Under the pieces are notes generated by a model that was given only the letters and a program-made list of their open reading frames with translations, was not told the DNA's origin and ran no database searches. Both the position numbers and the translations under genes were made by a program. This document shows, one piece after another, positions 1-12,479 of a stretch of 64,000 nt of DNA. Positions within the stretch are counted from its first letter, which is position 1. Each line of letters starts with the position of its first letter. This DNA is from Isoetes taiwanensis (lineage: Eukaryota; Streptophyta; Lycopodiopsida; Isoetales; Isoetaceae): positions 186,001 to 250,000 of the forward strand of contig JAJEKV010000170.1 in the NCBI GenBank assembly GCA_021234155.1. The letters run 5' to 3'.

Positions 1-526
1 TACTTGCTTCGGAAGTTCACAAGTGAAGGAAGACCCCCCAAAAAGGTGCTTGTCTGTGGTGATTCTGGCAATGATGGAGATGTATATGGCGTGATTGTAA
101 GTATGCTTCTTTAATAGTTCTTGTCTAGTTCAGATGATCACCGATTATGATATGGCTGCAATTTCTTGATGATTATGTAAACTATGTAACTTTTATTTCT
201 TTCTTTTTCTCCTTTTGAAACTGTGCTCTATTTTTTTCAGGTCAGCAATGCTCTTGAAGAGTTGGTCCAGTGGCATGATTTGCATGCCAAAGAGAACCAT
301 AAAATGTTATGTGCAACAGAGAGATGTGCAGGTGCAATTATCCAGGCACTGCAGCATTTCAGTATTGCCCCCAATGTTTCTTCTCGTGACGTCTCTGACT
401 TGAAACATGGTCTTCGTCCAAGAAAGGATGAGGTTACAATTGCATCAATTGTTATGGAAAAAGTGGCTTCTTGGTGATGTTGAAAACAATGAGGAAACTT
501 CCAGCAGCTGTAGGCAACCATGGTAA
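1..526 (+). pseudogene. SPP: Sucrose-phosphate phosphatase, 3' fragment, probably broken
   Basis: Sucrose-phosphate phosphatase (HAD family, Mg-dependent, cytosolic) removes phosphate from sucrose-6-phosphate, the last step of sucrose synthesis. Seen: exon 1-96 and exon 241-477 in one frame, joined by a GT-AG intron (97-240). The first exon has the HAD motif CGDSGND; the second reads VSNALEELVQWH, ATERCAGAIIQAL and FSIAPNVSSRDV, all typical of plant SPP. Three defects are visible. After GDSGND about six residues usual in the family (the stretch before YGV) are missing. A run of five A at 458-462 shifts the frame and gives a stop at 475-477; in the next frame the expected EKW..GDVEN continues to a TAA at 524-526. 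The usual C-terminal SPP domain is not found downstream. The 5' part lies outside the window. I first considered sucrose-phosphate synthase, but the motifs fit SPP better. Family assignment is secure; pseudogene status is inferred. Confidence 0.8.
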
Positions 527-529
527 GGT

Positions 530-3068
530 TTTTTCACAGCTATTCTAAGAATGGTAATCTGGAGTTGAAGTATGATGTCATGTTACCACACCATCTTACC
601 ACACCATCTTACAATTGTTTGAAGACCCAATTTACGTACATGACATTTTGGTTTACCCTCCAGTTTTTTGAAGGACAGGTTTAAATCCAAAAGGGAGGGA
701 AACGAAGGCTGCAGGGAAGGGAAGGGAGGCTGCAGAAGGAACGAGAATGGATTCCAATGAAGTTGGAGCAAGCCGACTTGCTTGAGGACTATTCCAGAGA
801 ACAAGGATCGTGCCTTGGAGGCAATTTCGGGTAAGGATTAATCTGGCTTGATTGTGGTGGATAACACCACCTGCCTGAAGGATTAATTGGATAATTACCC
901 GAATGGTCTTGTTAGGATGAATAGTACTTTGCTAAACTCTCCTTCGGGAAAGAGAGTAAGCTTGCATAACTGGAATTCAGTTCTGTCCTTTTGCGATTAC
1001 CTCCTATGCTGAGCCTGGTGTATTAATTTAGCTCTAAGATGATGAGCTGGTACGGTAATTCTTTGGAGGGCAATTATTGGGATTGCCTTGGTCCCCAGGC
1101 CTTGGTCTCTGCAGCACCAACAGGCTGATGCTTGATGTGTTATACCACCTCTTTGTGCTAGTGAGGCGATATGGGACAATGTTATGGGACATCGCCACAT
1201 ACTTGCCAACAGTCTAGTGACATTGAGTGGGTTGCAATACTCTGCTTGTGCATCTTTGATGTGCAGCTTAATAAGCTGTGATGCAGGGTGGATAAGCAAT
1301 TGGCGTTTATCATAAGGGGGTTTATGCTAACACTAGTAGATGAGCATGTGGCTTATCTTAGCAGGTTCTTTGGAGATTGATGAGGTTGCATTTGTCACTG
1401 GTATGGGATTGTGGTAAGTGTTAATCAACGGTCCAGATGCTCCGAGGATTCTTGGGTGCTGGTAGTTTCTTCCTTGTACTGGATCCACCAGCGCGGGGTT
1501 CTAGACGACGTACTGTCTAGATATGGCGGGGTGTATTTGCATGGCAGATGCTATGGTGCATATGGTAGATCCCATATATGTGTACTTGCAATCCGTCCGT
1601 CATTGCTTCATGTTGACACTACTAGATAACTCTTATGCATGTTACTAACACGTGGAAGCTTGTGCAGGTTGTTTAATAGCTGACGGAACATAAGCGTGTA
1701 TAGTTATCTTGTGTTATCATCTTGTTATCTGTATACATGGCTTTCATGTATATAGCCTCGTGGGGAGGCAGTACTTATTCTGTGTACTCTGATGGGTTGA
1801 GGTGAATACAAATTGAAATTTTTGGTACTAAAATTTTGGTTTGTAACAGAGCATAGTTGTTAAGGATGTCGGAATCAAAGTTATCGGCATGATTTTGCAT
1901 AGTTTTGAGCTCATTTGGTCGCACCTTCTTATTATTTCAATTTTCAAGATAAGTTTCATTCTCCAATTCTAATAAATTTAAGGGCAACCCACATTGTGTT
2001 AGCACCTTATTTACCAAGATGCCTTTGTCGATGCACACAGTTATTCAAGTCGATGAAATGTTCCCCACGAGCTCCCTTGTTGATTTGATAAAAATTATCA
2101 AACTACATGAAATGCCATCCAAGAAAGTGAAATTCATGTGAAGAAAATGTTGTTGATATGCTTTCAACTAGTCTTAAAATCTTCTAAAAATCATGTCCTC
2201 CTTATAGAGCCTTGGTATCCAAAGAGTATAAAAATGCCTTCCATATGTATATAAGGGGCCTCTTAAGCAAAAAAGGAAACATAACGTCATATCTTTAAGA
2301 CCCCAGAATATCTTTGCTCGTATCTTTACGACACGGAGGTAGCATACAAGATTATCACTAAAGTTGTTCCTTGATAGACCTAAAATGTTTAATGTGCATT
2401 AATCACTTTAACATTTATACAAAATCAATGGCTCAAGTTTTAACTAACCCTTTCTACAAATGAATATACAACACACACTTTGCAGTGGAAAACTCTAAAA
2501 TTCATCTGCTCCATTCTCAAAAAATTATGTTTAGATAAACTTAGAGGGGATCAAATCAAGATTATCTCATGTTTATGTAAGGTAGAACTATCTCGATAAA
2601 GCAAAAAAAATAAAAAGTTCTCATTATTTTTGTCTTTTTCTAGTGTAAAAGACAAACCTCAATCCGCGGACTAGAAAGGCGGATAGGATTGGCCAATCAA
2701 TATTTTCTGGGGACTAATGTTTTACAAGGTTATTCTCAAATCAAATATGTACTTTTTTATAAAAAATTAATCTAGACTTCAAATTTAGAGTATAGATAGT
2801 AGACAAGTCACTTCATCCAAGAAAATTGTGCATTGGCTATGTTTCATAGAATCTAGTTTGCAGTTTGTTGTTTAATAAGAAAATGGTTCAAGATTGTTCT
2901 CTGACAAATCATACTAGAACTAATACAGAAAAACACGCACACACCAAAAGGGCATAAGAATTTTCTCAAATAAATAGGTTTTGTCAAGGTTGCACTAAGA
3001 AAGGGAGGAAGCTCCCAAGACAAAGGCAAATGAATTGTATTTAGTATTATGTACCAATAGTACAATGA
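530..3068. other. Intergenic, no supported gene
   Basis: No reading frame here has recognisable domains or a credible exon structure. The part from about 1640 to 1850 resembles the R-U5 end of a plant LTR (TATA-like run, then GTGGGGAGGCAG, then GAATACAAATTG), but I found no partner LTR, so a solo or decayed LTR is only a guess. From 1850 to 3060 the sequence is AT-rich with no feature I can name. Confidence 0.4.
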
Positions 3069-3332
3069 TATAAACAAAATGGTGATACTAAAAATAGTAT
3101 TATTGTTCAACCAGTGCCCACTAATAATGACCGTTAGTTAGGTCGGTTAGCGTTGAAGAGGTGCTGACTCTGTTTAGTTCAATACTTTCTACCACTATAT
3201 TATAAACAAAATGGTGATATTAAAAATAGTATTACTGTTCAATCATTGCCCACTAATAATGAACGTTAGTTAGGTCAGTTATCATTGAAGTGGTGCTGAC
3301 TCTGTTCAGTTCAACACTTTCTACCACTGTGC
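3069..3332. repeat. Tandem duplication, 2 x about 132 bp
   Basis: Two adjacent copies begin with TAAACAAAATGGTGATA at 3071 and 3203 and both contain GCCCACTAATAATGA and TGCTGACTCTGTT. They differ by scattered substitutions, so the duplication is not very recent. It is non-coding. Confidence 0.85.
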
Positions 3333-3569
3333 TGAGTGTCGAGTCATTGTTTCAACATCTCTAGCAAGATGGCAATATTGATATCATATATATCTTGACA
3401 TTTCTCCTTGACAAGAGATTGTTATCTCCATGCGCATCCTCCTCCTCCTCTTGGAGATAAGATCTGAATCTTGGTCAAGACTGTTGCTTTATCCGGGTCA
3501 CCTGAAAAGCTCACAAAACCACGTTTGCATGAAAAGATCAGCTTTTTTCTCTCTTGTAGGTAAATAGAC

Positions 3570-4527
3570 CTATTGATCAATTGTTGTGTCAGGAACAGAA
3601 AGCCAATAAGGAAAATGGAGTTTGTCTATTATCCATAATTGTTTTGCCAAGAAGAATATATAAGCAACAGAAGTATTGGACATGATTACTTCATTAAGAT
3701 TTATGGATTCAATGACCACAAATACAACTACTTCCGCAATGTTAGGTTGAGATTCTCCATGGAAATTAAGCTTAGTAACTTCTGCTAGACGTCGATCAAG
3801 TGCTACTAGAAGTAAAGAGTCAACAGCTCCTCCTTGCTTTGGAATCATAATCATATGGTGCATTTTCAACTCCTTCATGATCAAATGAATTAAGGTCTCC
3901 TCCTTGATCGGAAAATAGAATTGAGTTGAGTTCCATAAGGTGCTGGAAGTGTTGGAAGTGTTGTAAATGCTAGAAGTTGTTTTAAGTCGAACAGAAGAAC
4001 CATTGTATAAAAAATATTGGATCCCTCTTTGTATAAATGCTGCCAAAGTATAAAAAATGAATGCCACTTGATGAAGCGTTGCGACATTGTCTGAAAATGA
4101 GTGAATGAAAGCCACATCAAGATATCCCAGTTCAATTGCTAAGGTATCTATCAGTCCTTGCTTTGAAGGTGCTAGAGTATTAGAAAACAGCATCATTGTC
4201 TCATGTGCTACTACATCATCTGATATCCATGAAGTAGAAGGATATAAGTCCATGAAACAGAGGTAATCTGCGGCCAATGTGCTTTTCCTTCTCATCACGC
4301 TCATTCCTATTCATGATAGACTAAGTTTTTGAATGCCCTGTTGTAAAAGGAATGGCATGATCATCTTTACTTATATCTTGCCTCGTCATGATCTCCTCCT
4401 TAGTAGAATTGATTGTTTGATGGAAGTTGATATCTTTATCTTGCATGAAGCTGATGCACAAAGAAGCAAATGCATTAGGCAATGACCTGAGGAAGAAAAT
4501 AGTTGCATCGACTGTGAGATCTGGCAC
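3570..4527 (-). pseudogene. Possible retroelement gag-like relic
   Basis: Two minus-strand open frames, 4321-4527 (68 codons) and 3570-4304 (244 codons), lie nearly end to end. The first has a stretch, FLRSLPNAFASLCISFM, that resembles the leucine-rich part of Ty1/copia Gag (pattern LxSLPxxFxxL). The second, the longest frame in the first 14 kb, has no domain I recognise. No zinc knuckle, protease or integrase is seen. A decayed copia element is the best guess; chance open frames in AT-rich DNA are the alternative. Confidence 0.25.
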
Positions 4528-4665
4528 TCTTCTCCAAAAGCTTTAATTTGCTAGAAGGTGTGCTTCATGTGATCTAAGAACTCATCAAGACTTTCAATAG
4601 CACATATCCATCATCTCAGCATACAAATGCCTAATCATATAGGTCTTTTGGTCATGCTTCTCAAT

Positions 4666-4850
<185 letters not shown>

Positions 4851-5710
4851 GCCAAAAAGTACAAAAAATAATAATGCTAATGGTAGTGATAATGGTAATT
4901 TTGTGCTAGAACTGTCTAGGTATAGCAAATCCAAAGATTGGAAGGCCATTAGTCTAGAATGATTGATGCGCCTACTCTGTACACCGCCCATTTCTTTTGA
5001 ATGCGGGTTGCTCTCACCTTGCAGAGCTCCTCCTGATGGTTACACAATTGAAGAGGAAAAAGGTCCTCCTGTAAGGAGAAACTTTTACCCTTGAGATAAT
5101 TGCCATACTAAAGAACATGTTGGTGGCTGAGAGCATCTTGAAATTGAACCAAAAGATGTCAAGGATGATCAGGTCTTGTCGCTCCCAAATTGAGTAGCAA
5201 ATGAGAGCATGCTACAAATCGTGACTGTTCTCTTATTGGAACTCATCAAGGGTAGAGTCAACTAAAGACAGGCTGATATATGCCATTGCCTTGCCATCTC
5301 GATGTCGTCAAGCATGCAAGTCAGGACTGTTCTTGGCATTTGGTGCAGGTTCTTGGCCACTAACAATTTTGCAAACTCCTTCATCTTTGAGAATGAAGAT
5401 CATTCTACTTTTCCAATGCTGGAAACTTGTGGTGTCAAAGTTTTGAATCGCACAATTGCCAAGGAAGGTAATTTGGTTATAGCCTGCATCCCTATCACAA
5501 GTGTCCACTTTTTGGAACCTGTCAAAGTACCTACACTAGGCACTTCAGGATTGGGTATTGCCTTTTTATTCCTTACATCAAAACTAATCCAAAAATTCAA
5601 AATAGAAATCAAAAGCATGCTATTGTTCAAGGTTTAAGTAAAGACGACATTATTGGAGGTTAAAATGAATGCATCCAATTTAACACTTATTAATGTAAAG
5701 AGATATATAT
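4851..5710. other. Intergenic, no supported gene
   Basis: Only one open frame is notable, 5302-5637 on the plus strand (111 codons). It has no domain I recognise, and minus-strand frames overlap it. I treat it as chance. The block ends in TGTAAAGAGATATATAT (5694-5710), a 17-bp sequence that recurs at 7263-7279 and may flank the next insertion. Confidence 0.4.
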
Positions 5711-7262
5711 GCAAAACCACTCTAACCGATGGCCGATAACGGGCCGGTGATGGCGGCCGCTTTCTTGAAGGAAACCTAGGGGACGGCTATGGTCGACCCC
5801 ATCTCCTTGGTGAACCAGGACTGCCCCGGATGCTGGAGGGCTGTTAGGGATCTGTGCTCTCGAAGACTGGGCTGATAGAACCTTTCTTGCAGTCGAAGTC
5901 TTCTCTCTTTCGTTCCCTTTCGTGCAAAAACCAGGGAAGCCTCCTTCCGTTTTCTTCTAGCTTCTAATCCTTGACAACAGTTTAGAGACACTAAGGTTCT
6001 TGGCAAGGTGAGTGCAACTTGGTATTTCTGCTTCTTATTTTCGCATCTGCCACAGGGTTCCGGCTATGGGAGGTGTGCCTCAAGTTAGCTTCAGAGGTAA
6101 AGTGATGCTCCTCTTCTGCCATTGATTTCGTTCTTGTCAGTCTCTAGTGGTGCAGGTGGGAGAGAAGGGCTACTGATTCGAAGCGGATACAAAGCGACCA
6201 CATGGTATATCTTTGCCACAAGAAGAAGGAATCACTCTTCTAGTACAGTCCCCAGCTAGAAAAATTTTCGGAAGGGATCTTCAAGATTAGCTTGGTGTTA
6301 GACTGGAAACAAATGCTGGCCCCTGTAGTACTATGACAGCTAAGAAGAAGGCGTTGTTGGCATCTATAGTACTATTTTCTGCAACCCTTTTCTTTATGCC
6401 GGGGATAGTATCTGCAAGAGCCAAACCCTTTGACAGAAGACAAGCGATCCTGCATTTCTGTTGCAAATATTTCATGACTTTGTGGCTGTTTGTCTAACAA
6501 TTAGCAGGGCCCGTGCTCCCCTTTCCCAGCAAGGGGTGGCTTGAGAATTGGTAGTTTGCAGGAACGGGGCAGCTCAAAAGCCATTGACTTCTAGTGGGCG
6601 GGAGACCCTAGAAAGGTTAAATTCTTGGTCTTCTGAGGGGAAGACAAGGCCCGCATGGCTAGATGAGATGGGTCGTGGGTGGGGGATTCTAGCGATCTTT
6701 GCTCCCTACAATGCGTTGGTGAGAAGAAAGGCGGCAGTGCCTTATAACATGAGGCACCCCTATAGTATTATTTGCGGCGGTGATGGGATCAGCACTATCT
6801 TCGGCGAGGGAAGCATAAAGAGGATCTTGCCTCGGTTTGACGGTGACCGGTCGATTGGCTACTCTCTTTCTGCTATTGGTAATCTCAGTCCGGTTTCTTT
6901 GCCATATCCAGGGCCTATTTTTGAAGCAATGGCCAGTTGGGGCATGTGGAAAGACAGGAACTCAGCTCCCATAGTATCTGTATTGGAGAAGAGGCCGGGT
7001 AGTTCTTGTCCAGTAACTGGCCCTAGTTGTGTCATTAGGGTCTAAGAAATTAGTCCTTCTCTCCTGTAGTATCCTATGGAGAAGAAGTTGAGAGAGGCAA
7101 AAGAGTACTAGGCTCAGAGTCTGGACTGCTATCCATGGATACGAGAAGTGGTAGCAACTCTGGGCTCAACTGTATGTATGAAAGCGTTTATCCTTTGAAT
7201 ATAATACAGATCCTTGACTTCAAAAAAAAAAAAAAAAAAAGATATATCTCTACACTAATAAG
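5711..7262 (+). mobile_element. Poly(A)-tailed retroposed block between 17-bp direct repeats
   Basis: This block is richer in G and C than its AT-rich surroundings and ends in 19 A residues (7222-7240). The 17-bp sequence TGTAAAGAGATATATAT occurs just before it (5694-5710) and shortly after the tail (7263-7279). About 22 bases separate the tail from the second copy, so the target-duplication reading is imperfect. The 3' end before the tail, TAATACAGATCCTTGACTTC, resembles the 3' end of the LINE at 9504 (TAAATACAGTCTGGCGTCC...). It could be a LINE fragment, a non-autonomous partner or a retroposed transcript. It includes a 165-codon open frame at 6548-7045. Confidence 0.5.
6548..7045 (+). CDS. 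Orphan open frame inside the retroposed block
   Basis: The frame is open for 165 codons, but its first codon is TTG; the first ATG is around codon 41. The predicted protein is rich in Gly, Arg and Ser (for example ICGGDGISTIFGEGS) and matches no family I know. It shows no signal peptide, membrane segment or coiled coil. It lies wholly within a poly(A)-tailed insertion, so it may be an ORF1-like remnant of a retroelement or simply chance in a GC-richer segment. I have no functional claim. Confidence 0.2.
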   Translation: MVVCRNGAAQKPLTSSGRETLERLNSWSSEGKTRPAWLDEMGRGWGILAIFAPYNALVRRKAAVPYNMRHPYSIICGGDGISTIFGEGSIKRILPRFDGDRSIGYSLSAIGNLSPVSLPYPGPIFEAMASWGMWKDRNSAPIVSVLEKRPGSSCPVTGPSCVIRV

Positions 7263-7299
7263 TGTAAAGAGATATATATAAAGCATTTTGTAAATTTAG

Positions 7300-9504
7300 A
7301 AGATACAGAAGTTTGGACAAAATTCTTAATACAGGTACTATTTCTCTTATCCCCAAGTGTAAAAAACCCAAGACCATTTCGGATCCTATAAGATTGCTCT
7401 CTACGGTGTATAAGATTTTTGCGAACTTTGGCAGAAAAGCTTTGTGTTGTTCTTGCCAAGTTGATATCTTCAACCCAAATAGGATTCTTGCCTGGAAGGT
7501 GTATTCTTGATAATGTTGTCGTGGCATATGAATGCATGTATTGGGCAAGGCTAAGTGCCCATCGCATTGTATATCTCAAACTTGACTTTGGAAGGCGTAT
7601 GACAGCGTGGATTGGGGTTCTTTAGACAAGTGTTCATTGGCCTTAGGGTTTGGTATACCCATTCACAAGAGATGTGATGAAGCTACATACTTCTGCAAGA
7701 TGTACAGTACTCTTCCAGGGAGAGCCTCCTGCCATCTTTCTTGTTAGTAGAGAAGTTCGTCAAGGTTGCCCATTGGCTCCATTGCTTTTTACAATAGTGG
7801 CAGAGGTGCTTTGACAATTGTTCTCTAGTGATACTAAGGATGATGTGATTAGGGGTCTACATATGGAGAATGGCTCTTAAGAAATTATTAATCAGTATGC
7901 AGATGATACCTTTCTATTCTTGATAGCAGAAGATGATATTTTCAAAATGCAAAGCATCTACTTAACACATTTTTTACCCTCTGGGGTTTTGGTCGATTGG
8001 CAAAAGTGTTCTACGTTGTGTGGACTCTAGATGAAGAAGTTCCACCAAGTGTTCTTGCCTACCCCTGGAAGTATTGCCTCATGGGAAGGCAACCAACCTT
8101 CTTGATATCCCTGTGGGTATTCATGTCTCAATTTCTGATGCTTGGGATGTCATAATAGATGGGTTACGGAGGCATCTTTTTTGGTGAATACTGTTAAACT
8201 CTCTATGCCTAGAAGGATAACAGTTGCTAAGCATGTCTTAAGCAACATGCATGTCTATATGGCTTCTGCAATTCTTCCTTCCCAATCAAAGTTTCAGGAG
8301 ATTGTGGGTGTTATCAGAAACTTTATTTTGGGTGGAAATGAAGCAGGAGTTGTGATAAAGATTGCATGGTCTAAGTGTATAAAACCTAAATTTGCTGGAG
8401 GTTTGGGCACGATAGATATCCATTTGCAGAGTAAGGTTATGATCTCAAAATTCATTTGAAGGCTTCTCGTGGGTAAGGATGATTCTCCTGGGTTACGACT
8501 TATTGCACAGGTTCTTACCCACTTTATTCCTTTTGGTAAAGTCACACTTAAATCTGTACTTCCATGGGGTCTATTCTATGAGTTGCGGTCTTATCATAAT
8601 ACTTCTCCATTTTTAAAGGGATTGTTAGATCCCTGGCACACAGTCAGAACGTTATTTCACATTAGTCCAACCGCTTGCGCTCAGTTGAATGCACCTTGTT
8701 GGTGGATCCCCCTGGCAGACAATGCACCACTTTGCTTTACAATGCACCCATTGACTCAAGGATGTTCGAAAATGGCAGGAATCTTAACAATTATAGCATA
8801 GTATGACACAGGCCAGCTGCTATTATGGGAGGCATTTCAGTTAAAGCTTTTGTTGGAGCGATGGGATAGAGCTCTTTGGCAAAACATTGTTGACTATCTA
8901 CAGCCTATTCTGTGATATTTTAATATGGAGTTGTCATGAGGAGATTAAGGAGTGAAAACTTCTTGTGAATTCTATGTATACATTATTGTTTGATACTGAT
9001 ATTCTTCCTCCTTCTAATAAGTGGCCCCTTCAACTCCTTCCTCTTCAACGGCAACAGATATGGCCTTGGGCATAGGATCAGTTACTTCATTTGAAAGTGG
9101 CAGTTCTTTGGTGGCAGATTCTTCATAGATATCTTCGGGTTAATGTGCTTGTCCACAACTTTAACCCTACGTGCTTGTCCACTAGTTTAACCCTAGAATA
9201 TCATATCAGTGTCCAGTATGCAAGCGTGAATATGAGACCATTGAGCATTGCTTTTTTATATGTGACCACCTCATTTAACAAGCTCACAGTTACATTTCTA
9301 AGTCGTACCGTTGTGCTTCACTTGCCCCTCAGAAGAGGCGATTGATCTTTGAGGAGTATTTGGATGTGCACTCTTATGCTTAGGCAGGTTGCTTCATTCG
9401 GTGGGTCTCTGCTTATCCACTGAGATTTTATTCATGTCCTTGCACTTGTACTTATATTTGACTCTTCGATTAAATACAGTCTGGCGTCCTTCCAAAAAAA
9501 AAAA
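7300..9504 (+). pseudogene. Decayed LINE (non-LTR retrotransposon): RT and zinc-binding C-terminus
   Basis: This is a plant L1-like reverse transcriptase with many stops and frameshifts. In order: TISLIPKCKKPKTISDPIRLL (7340-7410), the start of the RT domain; KLISSTQIGFLPGRCILDN (7450-7520), motif A approach; LKLDFGR near 7580; VRQGCPLAPLLFTIVAEVL (7750-7815), RT motif; and catalytic YADDTFLF at 7896-7919. Near the 3' end, WWQILHRYLRVN (9106-9141) and CPVCKREYETIEHCF (9211-9255) form the zinc-binding domain that ends such proteins, although a frame change separates them. The element ends in 11 A (9494-9504) preceded by GCGTCCTTCC. It is immobile. No clear target duplication or 5' end is seen. 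Confidence 0.85.
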
Positions 9505-10995
9505 GGCACCATCAGCCCATGTCTCGCATGTAAGATTCATCATCATTTTCATGATAGCATAGCATATCTGCAACATAGCCAGGACTAGCATATACATGTG
9601 CATAACCATACAATGCTAGCGCATAACATCATCATACAAGAACCATACAAGCTTATGCTATTCTTATGTGATAATAGCATCATGAATATGTATTTCAAAT
9701 GCAAAGGTATAACTTTCGTGAAATTTCCAAGTACAAGATCCAAGAGACTACATATATCAGCATATCCATGCAGTATTCGTTCAAGTAGTATCAGAACTAT
9801 AAATATACCATCAATTGTCTCTATAGCTATGTGATTCTTACATACAAGAAGGCAGTAAAAGTATTAGGATGTGTCATCTAAACATTTACATGTCTTGACC
9901 TTAAGATCTTAAACATGTTGCTGCCCTTCTATCATAAATTATAATTCTGAATCTGGCACTCACATGTTATAATACTTTCTTTCACCCTAATCCAGGTCTG
10001 TACCATATTCCCATGTTCCAATCATAAAACTAGTCTTGACTACTGCCACAGTTGTCTACTATGTCACCAAGAACATTGCTATTCTAATCCAAAAGCATCT
10101 CTTTTCCTAGTATACATCCAACATGGCTTATATAATCTTTCAATTTACCATGATCTAGATGTCTACTATCATTGTCCACTTTCACAAGACATTATATGAT
10201 CACTTTGTTCTGCGTAGCACTTTTTCGTGCCCTTGACAATTCGAAGGGCTTCTCGGGTCCTTCAAACACTATCTTAACCATAGTCTCAGGTGAGCTTTCG
10301 GACCAAAATATCACAAACCTTTAACATCCCAAATAGGGTCATGTGCATGGATCATGACATTTTCTTATATATTAATATTTGTTTGCCATCTACGCTAGAT
10401 TCCAAACCAACCATCTTGCAAACTAGAATTATATATAAGTCAAATGCTATCCAAGCATACTTAGCCTTAATTTAAATCTAGTCTACTGCTGTGACTTATA
10501 TCCAAGTAACCTATATGAAATCATCTCAATAGACATAAATCGCCCAACATAAGAAAAATTGTACCTCAGTATCACAAAAACTTGCTTCTATTGTCTACAC
10601 AAAAAACTCTCCTTGGCAACTTGCAACACATTGTGCACTATTTAATCTAAAAAGGACTAGATCATCTACCAATTGCAGAGACTAGTAGCAAATAAAAAAA
10701 GAGCACACCTTTACATCATCATGGCACACTATTCATGCCCGCATGAGGACATTCCTCTCTTGACATCCTTCATATTTTCAACATCTTTCAATAAAGCATG
10801 GCTCCTTGATCTTGCTAGGGTTTCTAACATTTATAATAGGAAAAATCAACCAACACTAGGATGTCAACCATCACATTTCCATATCTGATAGATCCGTCGA
10901 ATCTCCTAGGTCATCATCCCTACACGATCTGAAGGAATATCATTAGCATCAGCAACCAACGCAGCTTTCCAACTAATACCCACCGATCTAACCAT
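9505..10995. other. Intergenic; possibly decayed interior of a minus-strand LTR element
   Basis: AT-rich with no coherent reading frame on either strand. Because a primer-binding site and LTR edge lie at 10996-11012 facing this way, this stretch may be the decayed internal region of that element, but no gag or pol motif survives that I can read. Confidence 0.35.
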
Positions 10996-11460
10996 GCTCT
11001 AATACCAACTATGATGGGCCTGTCACGTTAGCCCTTTAGGTAACCCAAGATCCCATCAAGACTTGCATGAGATAATGACTAGTTGGTATACATGAGTTGA
11101 GTACATCTTGGCAAAGAAGTTAATCTTTATAACCCACTTAAACCTTAACACAAATGATAGTCCACAAAGGTATATAACACATAAAATGTGTGCAATTCTT
11201 AAACCACAACTCCACATTCCTAAAGGTCTTGCCAAATGCTTAGGAAGGTCCCTTAGCCTTCTAACTCAGTTGTGGCACTCAAACTGATGAAGGGAATGAC
11301 AAGAAGCAAACACGCTTGTGAATAAGTATTTAATTCATATATATTCGAAGCTGAAACCAATCTGCTTATCCCCATTAGAGTTTCCAAGGTGAAAAATTAG
11401 AGCGTCCAGTGTGAGGAACTGAGCTGACACTTCTGAATCTAGCTGCATATTTCACCTGCT
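10996..11460 (-). mobile_element. LTR edge with tRNA-Met-type primer-binding site
   Basis: On the minus strand, 10996-11007 reads TGGTATTAGAGC, one base from the plant initiator-tRNA-Met primer-binding site TGGTATCAGAGC. Four bases away on the plus-strand side, an LTR-like edge begins TGATGGGCC at 11012, as expected for a TG...CA repeat read from its other strand. The far end of the LTR is not defined; 11460 is only a rough limit. No matching second LTR is found in the window. Confidence 0.5.
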
Positions 11461-11518
11461 ACTTTATTTTCCTTACTTCAACATCTGCATAGCTGCATCT
11501 ACTTCTGCCCTGGACATG

Positions 11519-11640
11519 CTTAGAATAGAATAGAATAGAATAGTTTTTTTAACGTCCACGGAGACCAATAGGTCATGGGACCTATACAATGGGCTAGTGC
11601 AATCATTACTACTAGGATTAAAAAACCCCTGCCTCGTCCA
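11519..11640 (-). mobile_element. Microsatellite-tailed short retroposon (family A)
   Basis: Read on the minus strand, it contains GGGGTTTTTTAATCC, then GGTCCCATGACCTATTGG, TCTCCGTGGACGTTAAAAAAA and a (CTATT)n tail at 11519-11540. The same order and core occur on the plus strand at 29094-29250. The copies are clearly related but diverged. Confidence 0.6.
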
Positions 11641-12479
11641 ATATCCTAAGCTTCGTCCAATATCTCTGCGTTCACTGCATTCCGAAAGGTGTCTCTTCCT
11701 CATTGTTGTGAGCATAGCAGATGCAGGAAAATTACCGATGATAGCAAGTTTAGTCCAGCCAGAGGAATATCCGGATCTATATCGGCATATACCTAGAATA
11801 TTTTACATATCAACATGACAAGAAATGGGGACATTGGTAAAGATAATATATATTACTTATGCAATCAAAGTCCAAAGTTTGTTTATTACCAATCTAAAGT
11901 TCCCTTTCAACAAAGGGAACATATCGGCAACCACATTACTTGGTGTTGGAAAATGAATTACCTAATTGAGCGGATTGACGTGTTGAGAACAGAATCAAGA
12001 ATTGAGTGCTTAAAATGATGCATTCTACCATTAAGTTGTTGCAACTATTGCATCTCTCTAGACCTATCTCTTAAAATCATTTACATGTGCCATTGGAATC
12101 GTCTCTGGTCATGCGAATATAAGAACCAATATGCTTGATCATTGAGTCCTCAGCTCCCGCTATAGTGGACTAAGTACTTAGCCACATGATCAAATGAGTT
12201 GAAGTTTAGTGTTGAGATTATCATGCTGAATGGGAACGTAATAGTGCATAAAAGAAGGAACCAATTTTGAGAACTTGAATACATATTCAATGAGATATAA
12301 GTGTTATGGAAGTTATCAACTTGAACCGACTGGAATAAGTATGATATGGCCTTCGATGGTCTTAATGTAGCTGATCTGGTGTACAACATGAAATGACCTT
12401 CAACTGTTAAAACTGTGTTTGTCAACATCAAAGTGGTACTTGCAAACCAAAGTGTTACTTGCAATCAACTGGCAACCTA

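Noticed and set aside
1-477. Sucrose-phosphate synthase as identity of the first gene
   Set aside because: The motif order CGDSGND, VSNA-EELxQWH, ATERCA-GIIQA and SPRDV belongs to sucrose-phosphate phosphatase; the synthase C-terminus differs.
5776-7045. Mitochondrial DNA insertion
   Set aside because: Composition is suggestive, but I recognise no mitochondrial gene, and the poly(A) tail favours retroposition.
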